Shown here one piece after another: positions 37,495-48,530 of a stretch of DNA of 64,000 bases. Numbering within the stretch: position 1 is the first letter of the stretch; the number at the start of each line of letters is the position of its first letter. The notes beneath the pieces were generated by a model, which saw nothing but the letters and a program-made list of their open reading frames with translations, ran no database searches and was not told the origin of the DNA. The stretch is from Hofstenia miamia (lineage: Eukaryota > Xenacoelomorpha > Acoela > Hofsteniidae): the NCBI GenBank assembly GCA_900660155.1, contig CABFPE010000121.1, positions 163,317 to 227,316 on the forward strand, written 5' to 3'. The position numbers and the translations under genes are program-made.

Positions 37495-37805
37495 GATCGA
37501 AAAAATATTAAATGTAGCGGTGTAGCGGTGAAAAGAAAAGTAGCAAAGATTGGTGGGACAATGTGAACGCTCTTGCTGGCAAGATTAAAATTCAATTTCC
37601 TGTTAGTGACCTATCAGCGAATGATTTGAAGACATATTTTGCTAATCTCACTACCCCTGATGGTAATAATTTCCCAGAATATTGCCTTGGTGACAATGCC
37701 GATGTTTGCAGATTCAGTGAGCACCAGGTGTATTTCTCATTGTGTAATCTCAAAAAGACAGCTACTAGAAGTGAAAGAGTTAGGATTACGGCTAGAGTTT
37801 AATAA
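37495..37805 (+). mobile_element. LINE linker fragment between endonuclease and RT
   Basis: The frame WWDNVNALAGKIKIQFPVSD then LSANDLKTYFANLTTPDG matches the linker in jockey/CR1 LINEs (WW..V..L.G......LN.YFA...). It then passes into SEHQVYFSLCNLKKTAT, the E.EV...L..LK..KA.G block before the RT. It lies 3' of the element at 36148 and is a separate fragment. Confidence 0.6.
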
Positions 37806-38282
37806 CCATTTTATGAAGATCACATGGATTCCAATTTCGATTCCGAATTCGAGGATTCGCAGTCACAGGTCTCTATCAACAATATATATTGTTCAATATT
37901 ATTTGCAATGAAAAGCGTTTGAAATATTTCACAATTGTAAAACACAAATACTGTAAAGTGAAATGTGAATCATTTAGGATTTAGTATTTATGAATTACAA
38001 AGACCAATTTCAAAAGCATATATACAGATAAAGCTAAAATATTCACCTTTTTGCAAACCAAAAGTGATTGCTTTTCCATTTCTTGCTTTGGTATTTGGGA
38101 CAATGCGATTTTTAATTGTGAACGTAATTTTAATTTTTGCATTGCTTGAAAATTTTTTCATTTTACGTAGCTTTTACTTAATATGGTACAGAGATGTTTT
38201 GCCATTTCAATTTTGCCCACACATGAGTTTGTTTTAATTTGGCGATGGTGCTTTTTGACGAAATGCTTAAATATGAACAATT

Positions 38283-39260
38283 CAGGGTTTTTTAGTCGAG
38301 TTTGAGTTACTCAGTCCGAGTTCCAGGGTCTTTGAGCCGAGCTTGAGTTTTTACTTTTCGAATTCAAGTATTTTTAAAGAAAATTCTAAGCTCAATCAAG
38401 TCTTTTATTATAATTCTGAGTTTTTTAGGATAAAAAATATTTATTTTACAATAATTCCAAGCTTTGTAATCTAAAAAATAAAAATTTGTTAAAGCAACTG
38501 AAATTTAAAAAATTAATTTCTACAGTTTTAATGATTTCATTTCTGAGTTTTTCCAATCAAGTTTTATGAACTCATTTTGTAGCTTGGTAGAGGATGCTAC
38601 AATTTGATTTTGAGTTTTTAACATTCTGATTCTGAATACTTAAAAACCCTGCTGAGCTTGAGTTCTTACATTTTAAGTTTGAGATTGAGTATTTGAGTTT
38701 TGTCTAAATCTAAGTTTCTAAGAATATAGCAAAATTTATTTTATAACTATTCTGAGTTTTGTTAAAATGTAACTTTGTTTAATAAAAAAGCTCAAGCTTA
38801 AAATATTTTCATTTTTACCTTAGCTTTAGATTGATTTTCAATTGAGTTTGAGTTTTGATGATCTCTCGTGCAAGTGTTTCTCATCAAGTTTTGTGAGCAC
38901 ATTTGAGTTCAAGTTCTTAACATACCAAACAGGGTTTTTGAGTATTTGGAATGTTAAGAATTCAAACTTGAATAAGCTCACAAGACTTGATCAGAAAAAC
39001 TTGGAAGAGAAATAATGAAAACTCAATTGAAAATCCAATCAAAAATACCATAAAAATTAAATCATTTTAAATTTCAATTTCTTTACCAATTGCAAAAACC
39101 TATTTTTAGCTTAGAATGATTGCAAAATAAATGTTTTTACCCTAAAAAACTTAGAATTGGAAAAAAACTCTATTGAATTCAAAATTTTAAAAGTACTTGA
39201 ACTCAAAATATTAAAACTCACACTTGGTCTGACTATTTCAAACTCAACTTGAAAACCCTG
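38283..39260. repeat. Three-module direct/inverted repeat bounded by CAGGGTTTT
   Basis: Three related units of about 280-370 bp. Units 1 (38283-38648) and 2 (38649-38929) are direct. Unit 3 (38930-39260) is inverted. They begin and end at CAGGGTTTTT or AAAACCCTG. All are rich in GAGTTTGAGTT (or its complement) and share blocks such as GAGTTTTTTAGGATAAAAA, matched in inverted form as AAGTTTTTTAGGGTAAAAA. No coding capacity. It may be a foldback-type element or a partly expanded satellite. Confidence 0.6.
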
Positions 39261-39345
39261 ATACCAAGTCTCAAGAAACACAAATGAGGTCTAAATATGA
39301 ATTAAATCAAAGGAGACAATAAAATTTCAACTCTTGCTTAAACAA

Positions 39346-39505
39346 TGTAGCATAATTGCATTCAATTACCTATTTCAATTTCAATGATGGTAATATGAAC
39401 TTATAAAATTACAAATCTCAATTAAAATTACAAAGTATTTCTGACTGTGGCATTTGATCAATCAGAACCTGTCTGTTATTTACTCATATTAGCAATGGTA
39501 CTCAA
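39346..39505 (+). mobile_element. LTR start fragment, family 2
   Basis: TGTAGCATAATTGCATTCAA and the next 150 bp align with the LTR start at 52840 (shared TATTTCAATTTCAAT and CAATCAG.ACCTGTCTGTT). It is cut off before the TA-rich site of the Tc1 insertion. Confidence 0.6.
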
Positions 39506-39550
39506 TTGCTTGTTAGATTTCCTGTTTTTGTATATATATATATATATATA

Positions 39551-40822
39551 TGCTGCTGCTCAAATTTTTTCGTACCATATTTAAACATTTAAAATTAATT
39601 AAATTTGATGAAATTGGCTCTAATTAATTCGTACCAGTTCACTTTACCATTGTTTCTGTGAAATTTTGCATGGTTTGAATTTTTTACCTTCTAAATATCT
39701 GGAAGTAGAAAACAATGCATTCAAAAGAGTTAATTTGCCTTGTAAAGCAAAAATCGTTGGATGGATTATCATACAATATGATTTTGAAGGAGCTGATGAT
39801 AAGCAAGTCAACAATACAGTATATGGTCAAGAACGACTACGGAAGAACTAAGAAGAAGCCCAGACCAAAAAGAAAAATTGGAATGAAAGAAGGATGTCGC
39901 ATTAGATGGGAAATGGCCATCTTGAAGAAACATAAAATGACAATATCAGCTGGAAAAATCATGAAAAGATGCGAAATATCTGCATCGCGGGCCACGGTCA
40001 AGCGGTACTTGCGCAGACTGGGATTGAGATACAAGAAAATTCCCAAAAATATTGTACTAACTCCTATTCATAAACAAGAGAGATTGCGCATCTGTGAATC
40101 GTGGATCCGGAACAGAGTAGATTGGAGTAAAGTTGTATTCTCGGACGAGAAAAAGTTCAACCTTGATGGACCAGATAATATAAACACATGGATGTGGAAA
40201 GATGAGAAATTTTACCGAAATAGGCGGCAAGCTGGTGGGGGCGGTTTAATGATATGGGGCATGATTTTTCCAAGTGGTATAGTGCATATCAAAAAACTTG
40301 CAAACCGAGTAAATGCCTCTTCTTACCAGACTATGCTATCATCGTTTGCTGTCCCGGCTATATTCGACATGATGGGGAGCGATTTTGTCTTCCAACAAGA
40401 CAATTGTCAAATACACACTGCCCATACAACAATGGATTTTTTCGAAGAAAAGGGAATAACCATTCTCCAATGGCCAGCTTGCAGTCCCGATATTAATATA
40501 ATGGAGAATGTTTGGTCCTTCATCTCTAGGATCGTTTACAATGGGCAACAACCGAAGAACCTAAAAGAACTGGAGGAGAGAATAGACGCTGCAGTTTTGC
40601 ACATTAATTTGAACTTTGTGGATAAACTGGTGTCCTTATATAACTCTATTCCACGCCGAATGGCTTTAGTTTTGAAAGCAAATGGCAATAAAATTCCTTA
40701 CTGATTGTTATTTTTAACTGTTACAGAATAAACGCAATGGTACGAAAAAATTTGAGCCAAATTTTACATATTGAAGTAAAACGCACATATTAGACTGGTA
40801 CGAAAAAATTTGAGTGGCAGTG
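39551..40822 (+). mobile_element. Complete Tc1-family transposon
   Basis: A 1272-bp element inserted in a (TA)n run, flanked by TA on both sides. Termini: left TGCTGCTGCTCAAATTTTTT, right (reverse complement) CACTGCCACTCAAATTTTTT, continuing CGTACCA on both. A second, inner copy of the motif lies in each end: left GGCTCTAATTAATTCGTACC at about 39618, right (reverse complement) GGCTCAAATTTTTTCGTACC at about 40735-40758. This is an IR/DR arrangement with two transposase sites per end. The element encloses an uninterrupted transposase gene. Confidence 0.9.
39715..40704 (+). CDS. Tc1-like DD34E transposase, apparently intact
   Basis: 329 aa, close to the usual 330-345 aa of Tc1/mariner transposases. 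An N-terminal HTH pair (residues about 5-105, with KKKPRPKRKIG between helices as the GRPR-like hook) binds the TIRs. The catalytic triad is D of VVFSDEKKFNLDGPD, D of FQQDNCQIHTAHTT and E of NIMENVWSF, with 34 residues between the last two (DD34E, Tc1 type). GGGGLMIWGMI and QWPACSPDINIMENVW are family signatures. The start is the ATG at 39715, just after the left TIR region. The stop is followed within about 25 bases by AATAAA near 40728. No disabling mutation seen. Whether it is active cannot be told from one copy. Confidence 0.93.
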   Translation: MHSKELICLVKQKSLDGLSYNMILKELMISKSTIQYMVKNDYGRTKKKPRPKRKIGMKEGCRIRWEMAILKKHKMTISAGKIMKRCEISASRATVKRYLRRLGLRYKKIPKNIVLTPIHKQERLRICESWIRNRVDWSKVVFSDEKKFNLDGPDNINTWMWKDEKFYRNRRQAGGGGLMIWGMIFPSGIVHIKKLANRVNASSYQTMLSSFAVPAIFDMMGSDFVFQQDNCQIHTAHTTMDFFEEKGITILQWPACSPDINIMENVWSFISRIVYNGQQPKNLKELEERIDAAVLHINLNFVDKLVSLYNSIPRRMALVLKANGNKIPY

Positions 40823-40841
40823 TATATATATATATATATTA

Positions 40842-41040
40842 TGTGGCATCAACTGCTGCCTTCACAAACATTTTTGCTATTACTATTTCAAAATTATTAA
40901 ATATTAATTGTACAATATTTACATGAATTTGTAATTGCCTCAATTGATGTATTAAGTGTTAGACAGTCTGTCCTATTTTTGAATTTTTAAATCTTCTGAC
41001 ACACAGTATTTCTGATATTAGTTTATTACCATGCAAAAGG
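40842..41040 (+). mobile_element. LTR start fragment, family 2
   Basis: TGTGGCATCAACTGCTGCCT and the next 130 bp align closely with the LTR start at 48531 (shared ATATTAATTGTACAATATTT, ACATGAATTTGTAATTGCCT). Similarity then fades, and gypsy pol sequence of family 1 follows. Confidence 0.65.
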
Positions 41041-41142
41041 ACACAAGGCACCTGTACTACAGCAACACTCAATAAAACCAATAAGTTTATTACCATCACA
41101 CTAGAGAACATCAAGATTTATGCTTCACCTGAAGTAACCATT

Positions 41143-42080
41143 GTGCACAAGAAACCAAAACCAATTCTATCCATTACACCAGATTCAGATGAAACTGCTA
41201 ATTTTTCTGCACCAACCATCACAACAGTTTCACACCCTCACCTAAGTGAGTCTGAAGCAGATTCTCTCACTCAGTTATTACAAAAACATAAAACCATTTT
41301 TAATTTCAATACCATTAGTGTAGGAAAAGTCATCACAAAGGGGCACTGCATAGAGACAGTGAGCAACACACCAATTCAACAACCAGTCTGACCTGTGCCA
41401 GAACACCTAAAACTGGAATACTCTAAATTCATTATGGACTTACTAAATAACAGTATCATCCAGCCATTAAAAAGCCCATATGCATCACCAACTGTGTTCA
41501 TCAAATAAAATGACAAATATAGATTGTGTTTAGACTTTCATAAGCTCAATAATATCACCAAAAAAGATGCTTACACTCTTCTTTGAAGCAATCAAATATT
41601 GTACACATCATGTCAAAATTCATTCTTTACAACACTTGACTTATGTAAAGCTATTGGTGAATGCCAATGCATAAATCTGCTATAGAAAAAACTGCCTTTA
41701 TTACTCCTCTTGGTCTCTTTGAATGGATCTACATGGAATTTGCCCTTTGTAACACTCCAGCCACATTTCAACATTATGTCACAAGGTTACTACAAAATGA
41801 TGAACACCAACTAGATGAAGGGATTGCAGCATATATCAACAATATTCTCATTGCATTGAAAATGATACCTGACAACCTAGAAAAACTTGATAAGATCTTA
41901 CATTTATTTAAATCTTCTGATCTAAAAACAAATGCACAAAATGTTACTTCCTGGAAAAATCAGTTGTATTCCTCAGCAGGAAAATTGAAAAAGGAAAAAT
42001 ATGCCTTAAGGAAGATGCACACAATACCATTGGAAAAATTATTCCACCTAACAACAAAAAAGACATACAACAAATATTAG
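41143..42080 (+). pseudogene. gypsy reverse transcriptase, catalytic residues lost
   Basis: The first frame (41143-41391) ends in the pre-RT linker (LLQKHKTIFNFN, KGHCIETVSNTPIQQP). After a stop come SIIQPLKSPYASPTVFIK and YRLCLDFHKLNNITKKDAYT, the RT N-terminal blocks. The second open frame (41661-42080) has FITPLGLFEWIYMEFALCNT, PATFQHYV and AYINNILIALK. The position of the catalytic AY.DD is AYINN, so both aspartates are Asn. The RT is dead. Confidence 0.85.
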
Positions 42081-42116
42081 GTTTTTTCAAATATTACTAA
42101 ATATTCATAACAAATA

Positions 42117-42640
42117 TTGCCAAACACCATCCATACATCTAATCTACAAAAATCTAAAACACTGTTTCCAAAGTCTTGTGATCACCAACAAGAATTAGAC
42201 AATTTAAAATCAGAATTGAAATGCTTACCTAGTCTGAATACCCCATACTTCTCTAAGGAATTCATCCTCAACTGTGATGCCAGTTCTGTAGCCATTGGTG
42301 CAGCACTAAGCCAACTAATTGATAGTATAGAAATACCCATCCAATTCTTCTGCCACAAGCTCTGCCCAGCATAATTAAACTACAGCTGAACAAAGGCTGA
42401 AATGCTTGCCCTCATTGAAAGCTTGAACAATTCAGATATTTCCTGCTAGGCCAGTCACACTTCACTGTCCACACTGATAACTCAGGCATAATTTGGCTTA
42501 AAAAATTCTCTGGCAACTGATCCAACATTATTGCTTGCAGGATCAAGTACCTGACCAACTTTAATTTCAAAATAGTGCACCACAAAGGTAGAAAACACAC
42601 AAATGCCAATCTGTTAACTGCATTACCATAATACAATCAT
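42117..42640 (+). pseudogene. gypsy RNase H, broken
   Basis: FILNCDASSVAIGAALSQ carries the first Asp. EIPIQFFCHKL corresponds to P..F.SRKL. After stops come KAEMLALIESL (second acidic residue) and, in another frame, VHTDNSGIIWLKKFSG (TD..al.WL). Same family as the minus-strand domain at 61432-61665. Confidence 0.75.
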
Positions 42641-43310
42641 GATGAAACCAAACCAACACAATAAAAACCTCCATTTCCATTTATCTCCCAGTCAGTATAC
42701 AAAAACTTTCCTGACATCAACACAGATAGACAAGTCCATTCAATACTACCAGTCCATCTAAAAGATGAGATTAATGAACAAGAGATCATTAAACATCAAC
42801 ACAATGACATCAAATTAAAAGAGATAATAAATAATATAAAAAATCTGAAAACACAATGGGCATTAACAGGGAATGGTCTTCTTTTTGTCACAGATAAACA
42901 TCACAATCAAATCACATTACCAGAATACAATAAATGAGACATTGCTCACTAATTCCATGAAAGAGGCCACAATGGTATTATCTAAACCAAATGAAACTTG
43001 AACACTCAGTTCATCTGTATAGGTGTATGATCTATCATTACTGACATCATCAAAAATGTACCATTTATATTCTAACAAACACCACATATTTTCCAAATCA
43101 AAAAGTTAACCTTCAAAAAATAACATCAACTGGTCCAAATGATATATTTTGATATATTGAACAACTGATGAAAGATGATGAAGGTTTTCAATAAATCTCA
43201 TATTAGTTGACAACTTCACCAAATATGCTCACAATGTCCCCATCATTGACTAAACAGCATGTACCATTGCCATAGCAATACTACACACATGGATCCTCTG
43301 TTTCAGTCCT

Positions 43311-44088
43311 ATGACCACACTAGTATTTGATAGAGGAACACAATTTGAAGGCTCTCTCACACAAGAACTACTACAACATCTTGATATCTTACATCAGCAT
43401 GCTGTTCCATACCATCAGCAAAGCAACAGCATAGTAGAACTACTAAATAAAACTTTAATTAAACTAATTGGCATCACTACTTCCAGAGTTGGAGGCAAAT
43501 ATTAGAGATACATACTTCCCCATATTGAATACTTTTACAATACTACTCTACTACATTACTGGTCTTACACCTTTCAAGGCAACATATGGTCATCAAGCTA
43601 ATACACCACTAGCAATGATGTATAAAAAATACAAACCACTACCTAAAAATGATTACATCAAAGACCTGATGCACCAGGAAATACACAAAACCATTTGCAT
43701 GTTTAATAAGAAAAGTTCAGTCCACCAAATATGCAATTATAACAAGGATGTATATGGAAAACCACATCAAGTTGGTGAGAAAGTTTACTCTTTTACACCA
43801 GTACAGTATACTGATGACAAACAAATGCATAAACTTGCAACATCCTGGACAGGTCCACACACAATTATTAATAACTACATCTTAGACAATGGTACAATAA
43901 GAAATTTTCAATCCTTATGTAGAACAATCAAAGACATAGAACATACAACAATCAATAACAAACATGAATTTCAAATCATAAATAATGAGAACAACACTTT
44001 TACACTAATGCCTGAGCTAGATGATATTCATGAGGATTTGTTTGATGATCCTGTGACATTTCCAGACATATCCAATCTGCAAATTTGA
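43311..44088 (+). pseudogene. gypsy integrase core and C-terminal domain, broken
   Basis: The frame at 43311-43505 has VFDRGTQFEGSL (second catalytic Asp) and NSIVELLNKTLIKLIG (catalytic Glu). A frameshift near 43490 leads to 43468-44088 with GLTPFKATYGHQANTPL, GEKVYSFTP and KLATSWTGPHTI, the GPY/F-type C-terminal module. The first Asp region upstream is scattered over stops. Confidence 0.8.
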
Positions 44089-44156
44089 ACCTTGCCCAAA
44101 TGCAAAATATGCACAAATAACATAATCAATCCCACAGACTGGGATCTCAATCTTAA

Positions 44157-44722
44157 TGTAGAGTCACTCAGGGCCCTATTTTTCAATGTTAACTATTTGG
44201 TACTCTGAAAATAGTGTTGCGTCTTTTTGACGTCCTTATTTGATGATTAGGTGCTATCAATTTATATCAATTCCTTTTAAATCAATTTATTCACATTTTC
44301 AAGTGCAGTTATTCAATGGAATTATTATTTGTCCTATTGGTTAAGATTACACGTGATTGCTTGTTTTAACTTTGTGAAGGAAATTGTGTTTAAAACTCTA
44401 AACAGTATCCAAGTAATAATTTACAGAATTTTGTAATAAATATCTGAGGAAACTGTAGTGAAGCACACAATAAATTTGTCTTCCTCCAACTGTGTTTGAT
44501 CTTTTTTCACTTTTTATTATCTAGTAACCCCTTTTAGATTTATCATCAAGGATTTGGTTATGATAATTATTGCTTAAGATCTAGCAACAATTTGGGAGGA
44601 AACTGCACAGGGTCTGGGGCAACAAATAGCTCCTTAATGGTGACAGCCTGAATCAAGGTTGCTTTAGGTTACAGTTAAGTGTAGGGAATAAGAACTTTTT
44701 ATTTGATCAATTTGTACATGCA
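44157..44722 (+). repeat. LTR, family 1, plus orientation
   Basis: Starts TGTAGAGTCACTCAGGG and ends near GTACATGCA. It shares start, end and internal blocks (ATTGCTTAAGA..., AATAAATTTGTC) with the LTRs at 54192 (+), 62605-63122 (-) and 57095-57600 (-). Leader-like sequence resembling that after the minus-strand 5' LTR follows it (ATGCTGTTGGC, GAGATAGAAATTA), so it is both the 3' LTR of the pol copy and the 5' LTR of the next unit. The end could lie some 35 bp further on. Confidence 0.75.
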
Positions 44723-45237
44723 CATAATACCAACACAATATACTATGCTGTTGGCAAACATGAATGCACAGCAATTATGTGCCTTTTGTTTATTATTTAT
44801 TTACATGAGCTGAGATAATAGAACTCTGGGATAAATTGTTTATTGAGATAGAAATTACTACTTGAGACACACAATTAGCACCTTGGCAAGTAAGGATGGC
44901 TTTATGGATATGGCTTCAGTGTGATGCTGTGTGAAGTAATTTCTGTATTTACTAAGCAAATCAGTGAACCACGAATGTGTCTTTCTTTTGTTGGAATGTG
45001 GGTCACTCTCTGCTATGGTAAACTTTGCAACCTTCAATCTTAACTCTTGAGCTTCCCAGTACCACTAGAGTAGCCAAGTTCCTCCATGATTCTACATGAA
45101 CATTCTTATTCTCCCTCAATCAAATGAAACAAACGCCTTCCAAACATTCCAGCATTGAGAGCAGCACTCCTCATACCTCCAATCATCATCACAGAATAAA
45201 GCATTCACACTGAACTAGGAGTCCACCCTCACATCCA
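44723..45237 (+). other. Leader-like region after the LTR
   Basis: Non-coding. Blocks shared with the minus-strand element just inside its 5' LTR (about 62200-62600) identify it as the element's leader. No clear tRNA primer-binding site seen. Confidence 0.45.
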
Positions 45238-48200
45238 TTGCACAGGTTGGATGCAGGTGGAAACTACACACCTAGTTCAGAAGCAATGACCCAATCACTA
45301 ACAACACATTCACATGTTGCAGTATTGAACCCTTTATCCTCCCTGTGGTACAGCATGGAGAGCAAAGGCATTTCAAGTGGTCATTCAACCTCACTGAGCA
45401 CCCACCCATGGTACAGCTTGGGGTACAGAGGGGTCTGATATGGACATTGGCAACTACTATTACAGAGGAGACAGTGTTACAACCATTGGTATAACCACAT
45501 CAGCATTGCTCACATTCCCCCCCCCTAAGTTCTGCATCTTCACAGAGATCTGCCTCTCAGCAATGCTTTCTTACTTCATTGCCACCAGAACTGCACATTA
45601 CATTACCAAATCTCAGCTACCTTCAGAGACAAAATTGTTCATAAACAAACAATTGGATACTCCCAATAACAAAGTTAGCTGTTCTGTTTTACCTTATTTT
45701 TCCAGCTATCAATACTCTTATTTTTTATATGCATGAGATGTGTGAAGAAATGATTCAATCCTATTATCACAGTACTGTTCATACTACTTTCAATGCAGAA
45801 TTTCACATTACTAATCTTTATCATTTATTAACTTACAAGGAAAATCTAATTATGCAATCTGATGTTAGTCTTTCTCTGGAAAACTTACTAGTTATTTATT
45901 TCATTAAAACTGAAGAACTAACTGATACAAAACTTATAGAGAAGATATATCTAGCTTATAAACTTGCTAAGTCTTCTAAAATTAAATGTGCTATTGTTAT
46001 TCTGGATACCAATCAATCTCAATTAGTTGGAGCTGAACTTTATGAACTTGAACTTAGTTTGGATAATTTCTTTATTCTCCACCCCACTAACTTTGTCATT
46101 CTTAGCTTACCAAATTACAATTCTTCTACTGTAGCATTAATTCATATTGATCTGTATTTACATAGAATTTGTCTGAAACACATATGATGGTGGACAAATG
46201 CTTAACAGTAGACATCTTACTATAAGTGCAGACATATTAACTTATTGGTTGAACAACCCACTCCTGCTAACATTACTGAAATACATGTCAGCTTGCTTTT
46301 TCCCAATCAATCAACACACTCAACAATATCACCAGTATCTGGACAAACACTAAAGCTGATTGCCCAACAGAAAACAACTGGCAGTGAATCAACATAGCAT
46401 CACCATCCCACAAATATGACTACTCAGCAGAGAGACTACTGCATAACATTGAGCAAAGTTTAAATGCTCAGGATCAAACCAATTTTAGAAAAGGCTTTTT
46501 TGAAGAACCCCAAGCTCCAGACATTAATGCCAAGTCCACACTGTGGTTAATCACTATATATCTCACCAAAGAGAAGCAAATTCTATGAAATCTCCATTGT
46601 ACCTATCTCTTCAAAATTAAAGAATTGGCTTTTGTATGGAACATCACTACTTATGTCACCACAAGGAAAACAAGCTAAACCTGCTAATCTTTTTGAGAAG
46701 TACTACTCACATATCATTAACAAGGAAAATCCTCTTGGCTCTTTACCAATAAAACTCATTAGCAATAAACTGGCTATTTCAATGAGAGACATTCATATGC
46801 TTTCTGACACTTGCAAGAAATATATGTGGGGAGCTACCTGTGACACAAAACTGTTTTCTCTCTCAGATACCTACACTCCACTGTCATTGACCCATCTCAC
46901 TCATCACCAACAGGATTTGATGCTCAATTACTATGAGAAATTCAGTAAATGCATCTTGGTTATTAAAAACTAAATTCTTTTCAACTACCAGAGCAAATAT
47001 TACCCAGAAAGCTCTTACAACACATTAACAACTACTTTGACATATTCAAAAGACATATCAAAATGAATTCTGATAGAAATTCTAGAGCAAGCAATCCAAT
47101 CACCACACCAACTGCAAATCAATGAGGATATCATGTTATCTACCTGGACACCTCTAACACCACATCACTAAACCATCATGGAAGAGAACAACCTCAAAAA
47201 ACTAGGTGCTGAAATACTACCACCACTACCTGAGTGGGCTTAATCAGATGTGTCTACCTATCTCATACATGTTATGAAAGCCACTTCTGTTGATGCAACA
47301 ATTGTAGATTGCCAGTACAACATCATGAAAGAAAGCAATATTATCTCATAAATGAAAACTTGTTTTACAGAAGCATGGTCTAAAACTGATATCACTCTTT
47401 TATTTGAGCCACACTCACAACTAGCATTCAATGTGGAATGTACAACTCATAAACTTGTTTTATCAAATACTACTATCAAATGTCTCCATCCTCATTACAG
47501 CTCTGATACCCTATGGAAACACATAGTTCATACACAGGTGAACTATCCTATTTCTCTAGGTATTGCCAAATTGGAAATCACCCCCACTACTGATATCTCC
47601 ATTGAGGAAGTGATTAAAACAGAAAAAAATTACTGTATCCACACCCCTCTCATCCACACCACTATTATATAACCAGCATGGAGATCAGCTCACAAGAAAA
47701 CATGCATTGTACACATCCCACTTACTGAAGAGGACCAGTTCATTAACAAACTAGGCAATCTCATTAAAACTTTACACTCAGAAAAATACAAGCAGAGCCA
47801 ACAAAAATTAATTAGAAACCATGACACCTCATTCCTCCACACTGATGGTCATGTAACACTAGAGCATGTCTTCTGAAATGGTAAACCTGTAGCCAATCAA
47901 ATTGATCACCTCAAACATACCCTCACAAAGCTTCTGTTTAAAACTGTTATCTTATTTTCTGGGATTAATTACCTCCTCTGGACCAAAAATGCTTAAATAT
48001 TACAATGTTACAAAATGCATTGAAATTATCACAATGATGTGAGCCAAAATTAACAATCCCAAACTAATTACAGAGGAGATACTCAATGAACACATATCAA
48101 TTTATTTTGATGAAGTTAAATCTCATACTAATCAATACTCTTTCTTTAAATTCTTTTATCTGGATACTACAATCAAGGAAGATGAAGCTCATGCCTCTGA

Positions 48201-48505
48201 CACTAATGCTCACATGACACTACTCATAGCTTTAAAAGGATTATGTCTCTACTACAAGTTTTAAAATATTTTTACCAGAAAAATCAATTCATTGTTGAAT
48301 GCCTTACTGATATCTACACAAATGCTCGACCCAAAGTTTTACAAATTTACTAAAACTCTTACAGCAGAATTGGAATCAATTTGCTATGCAACTCATTCAA
48401 CTGAATTCTTTGATATCCTATCTTGGAGTTATCCAAGTGCTATCTTGTTGTTACAACATGTGCAGCAACTCATACAACCAGATATCATTAAACTAGTGGA
48501 TTAAA
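45238..48505 (+). pseudogene. Unidentified ORF3 region, copy A
   Basis: A coding remnant in several frames: 45729-46187 (152 codons, with LVGAELYELELSLDNFFIL), 46632-46973 (113 codons, KKYMWGATCDTKLFSLSDTY), 47352-47672 (106 codons, ITLLFEPHSQLAFNVECTTH), then 48292-48504 (70 codons, LLISTQMLDPKFYKF). Homologous in order to 49990-52810 (+) and 57750-59022 (-). Ends 26 bp before the LTR at 48531, where GGTGGGAGGCA could be a polypurine tract. No pol motif (RT, RNase H, integrase) or nucleocapsid CCHC is visible. A hydrophobic segment (TVILFSGINYLLW) lies near the end. Function unknown. An env-like or accessory structural protein are possibilities only. Confidence 0.6.
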
Positions 48506-48530
48506 AATAGCCCAGCTTAGGTGGGAGGCA

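Larger units (their letters stand above)
41050..44150 (+). mobile_element. Ty3/gypsy pol remnant, family 1
   Basis: Plus-strand pieces of pol in normal order: a pre-RT/RT N-terminal region, RT palm, RNase H, integrase and integrase C-terminus, followed at 44157 by an LTR. gag and protease are not recognisable. Many stops and frameshifts. Sub-domains are listed separately. In this copy the LTR follows pol after about 70 bp, with no third ORF between. Confidence 0.85.

Noticed and set aside
45238-48505. Calling ORF3 an envelope gene outright
   Set aside because: No signal peptide, cleavage site or fusion-peptide pattern is visible. Only its position in one copy and one hydrophobic stretch favour it.
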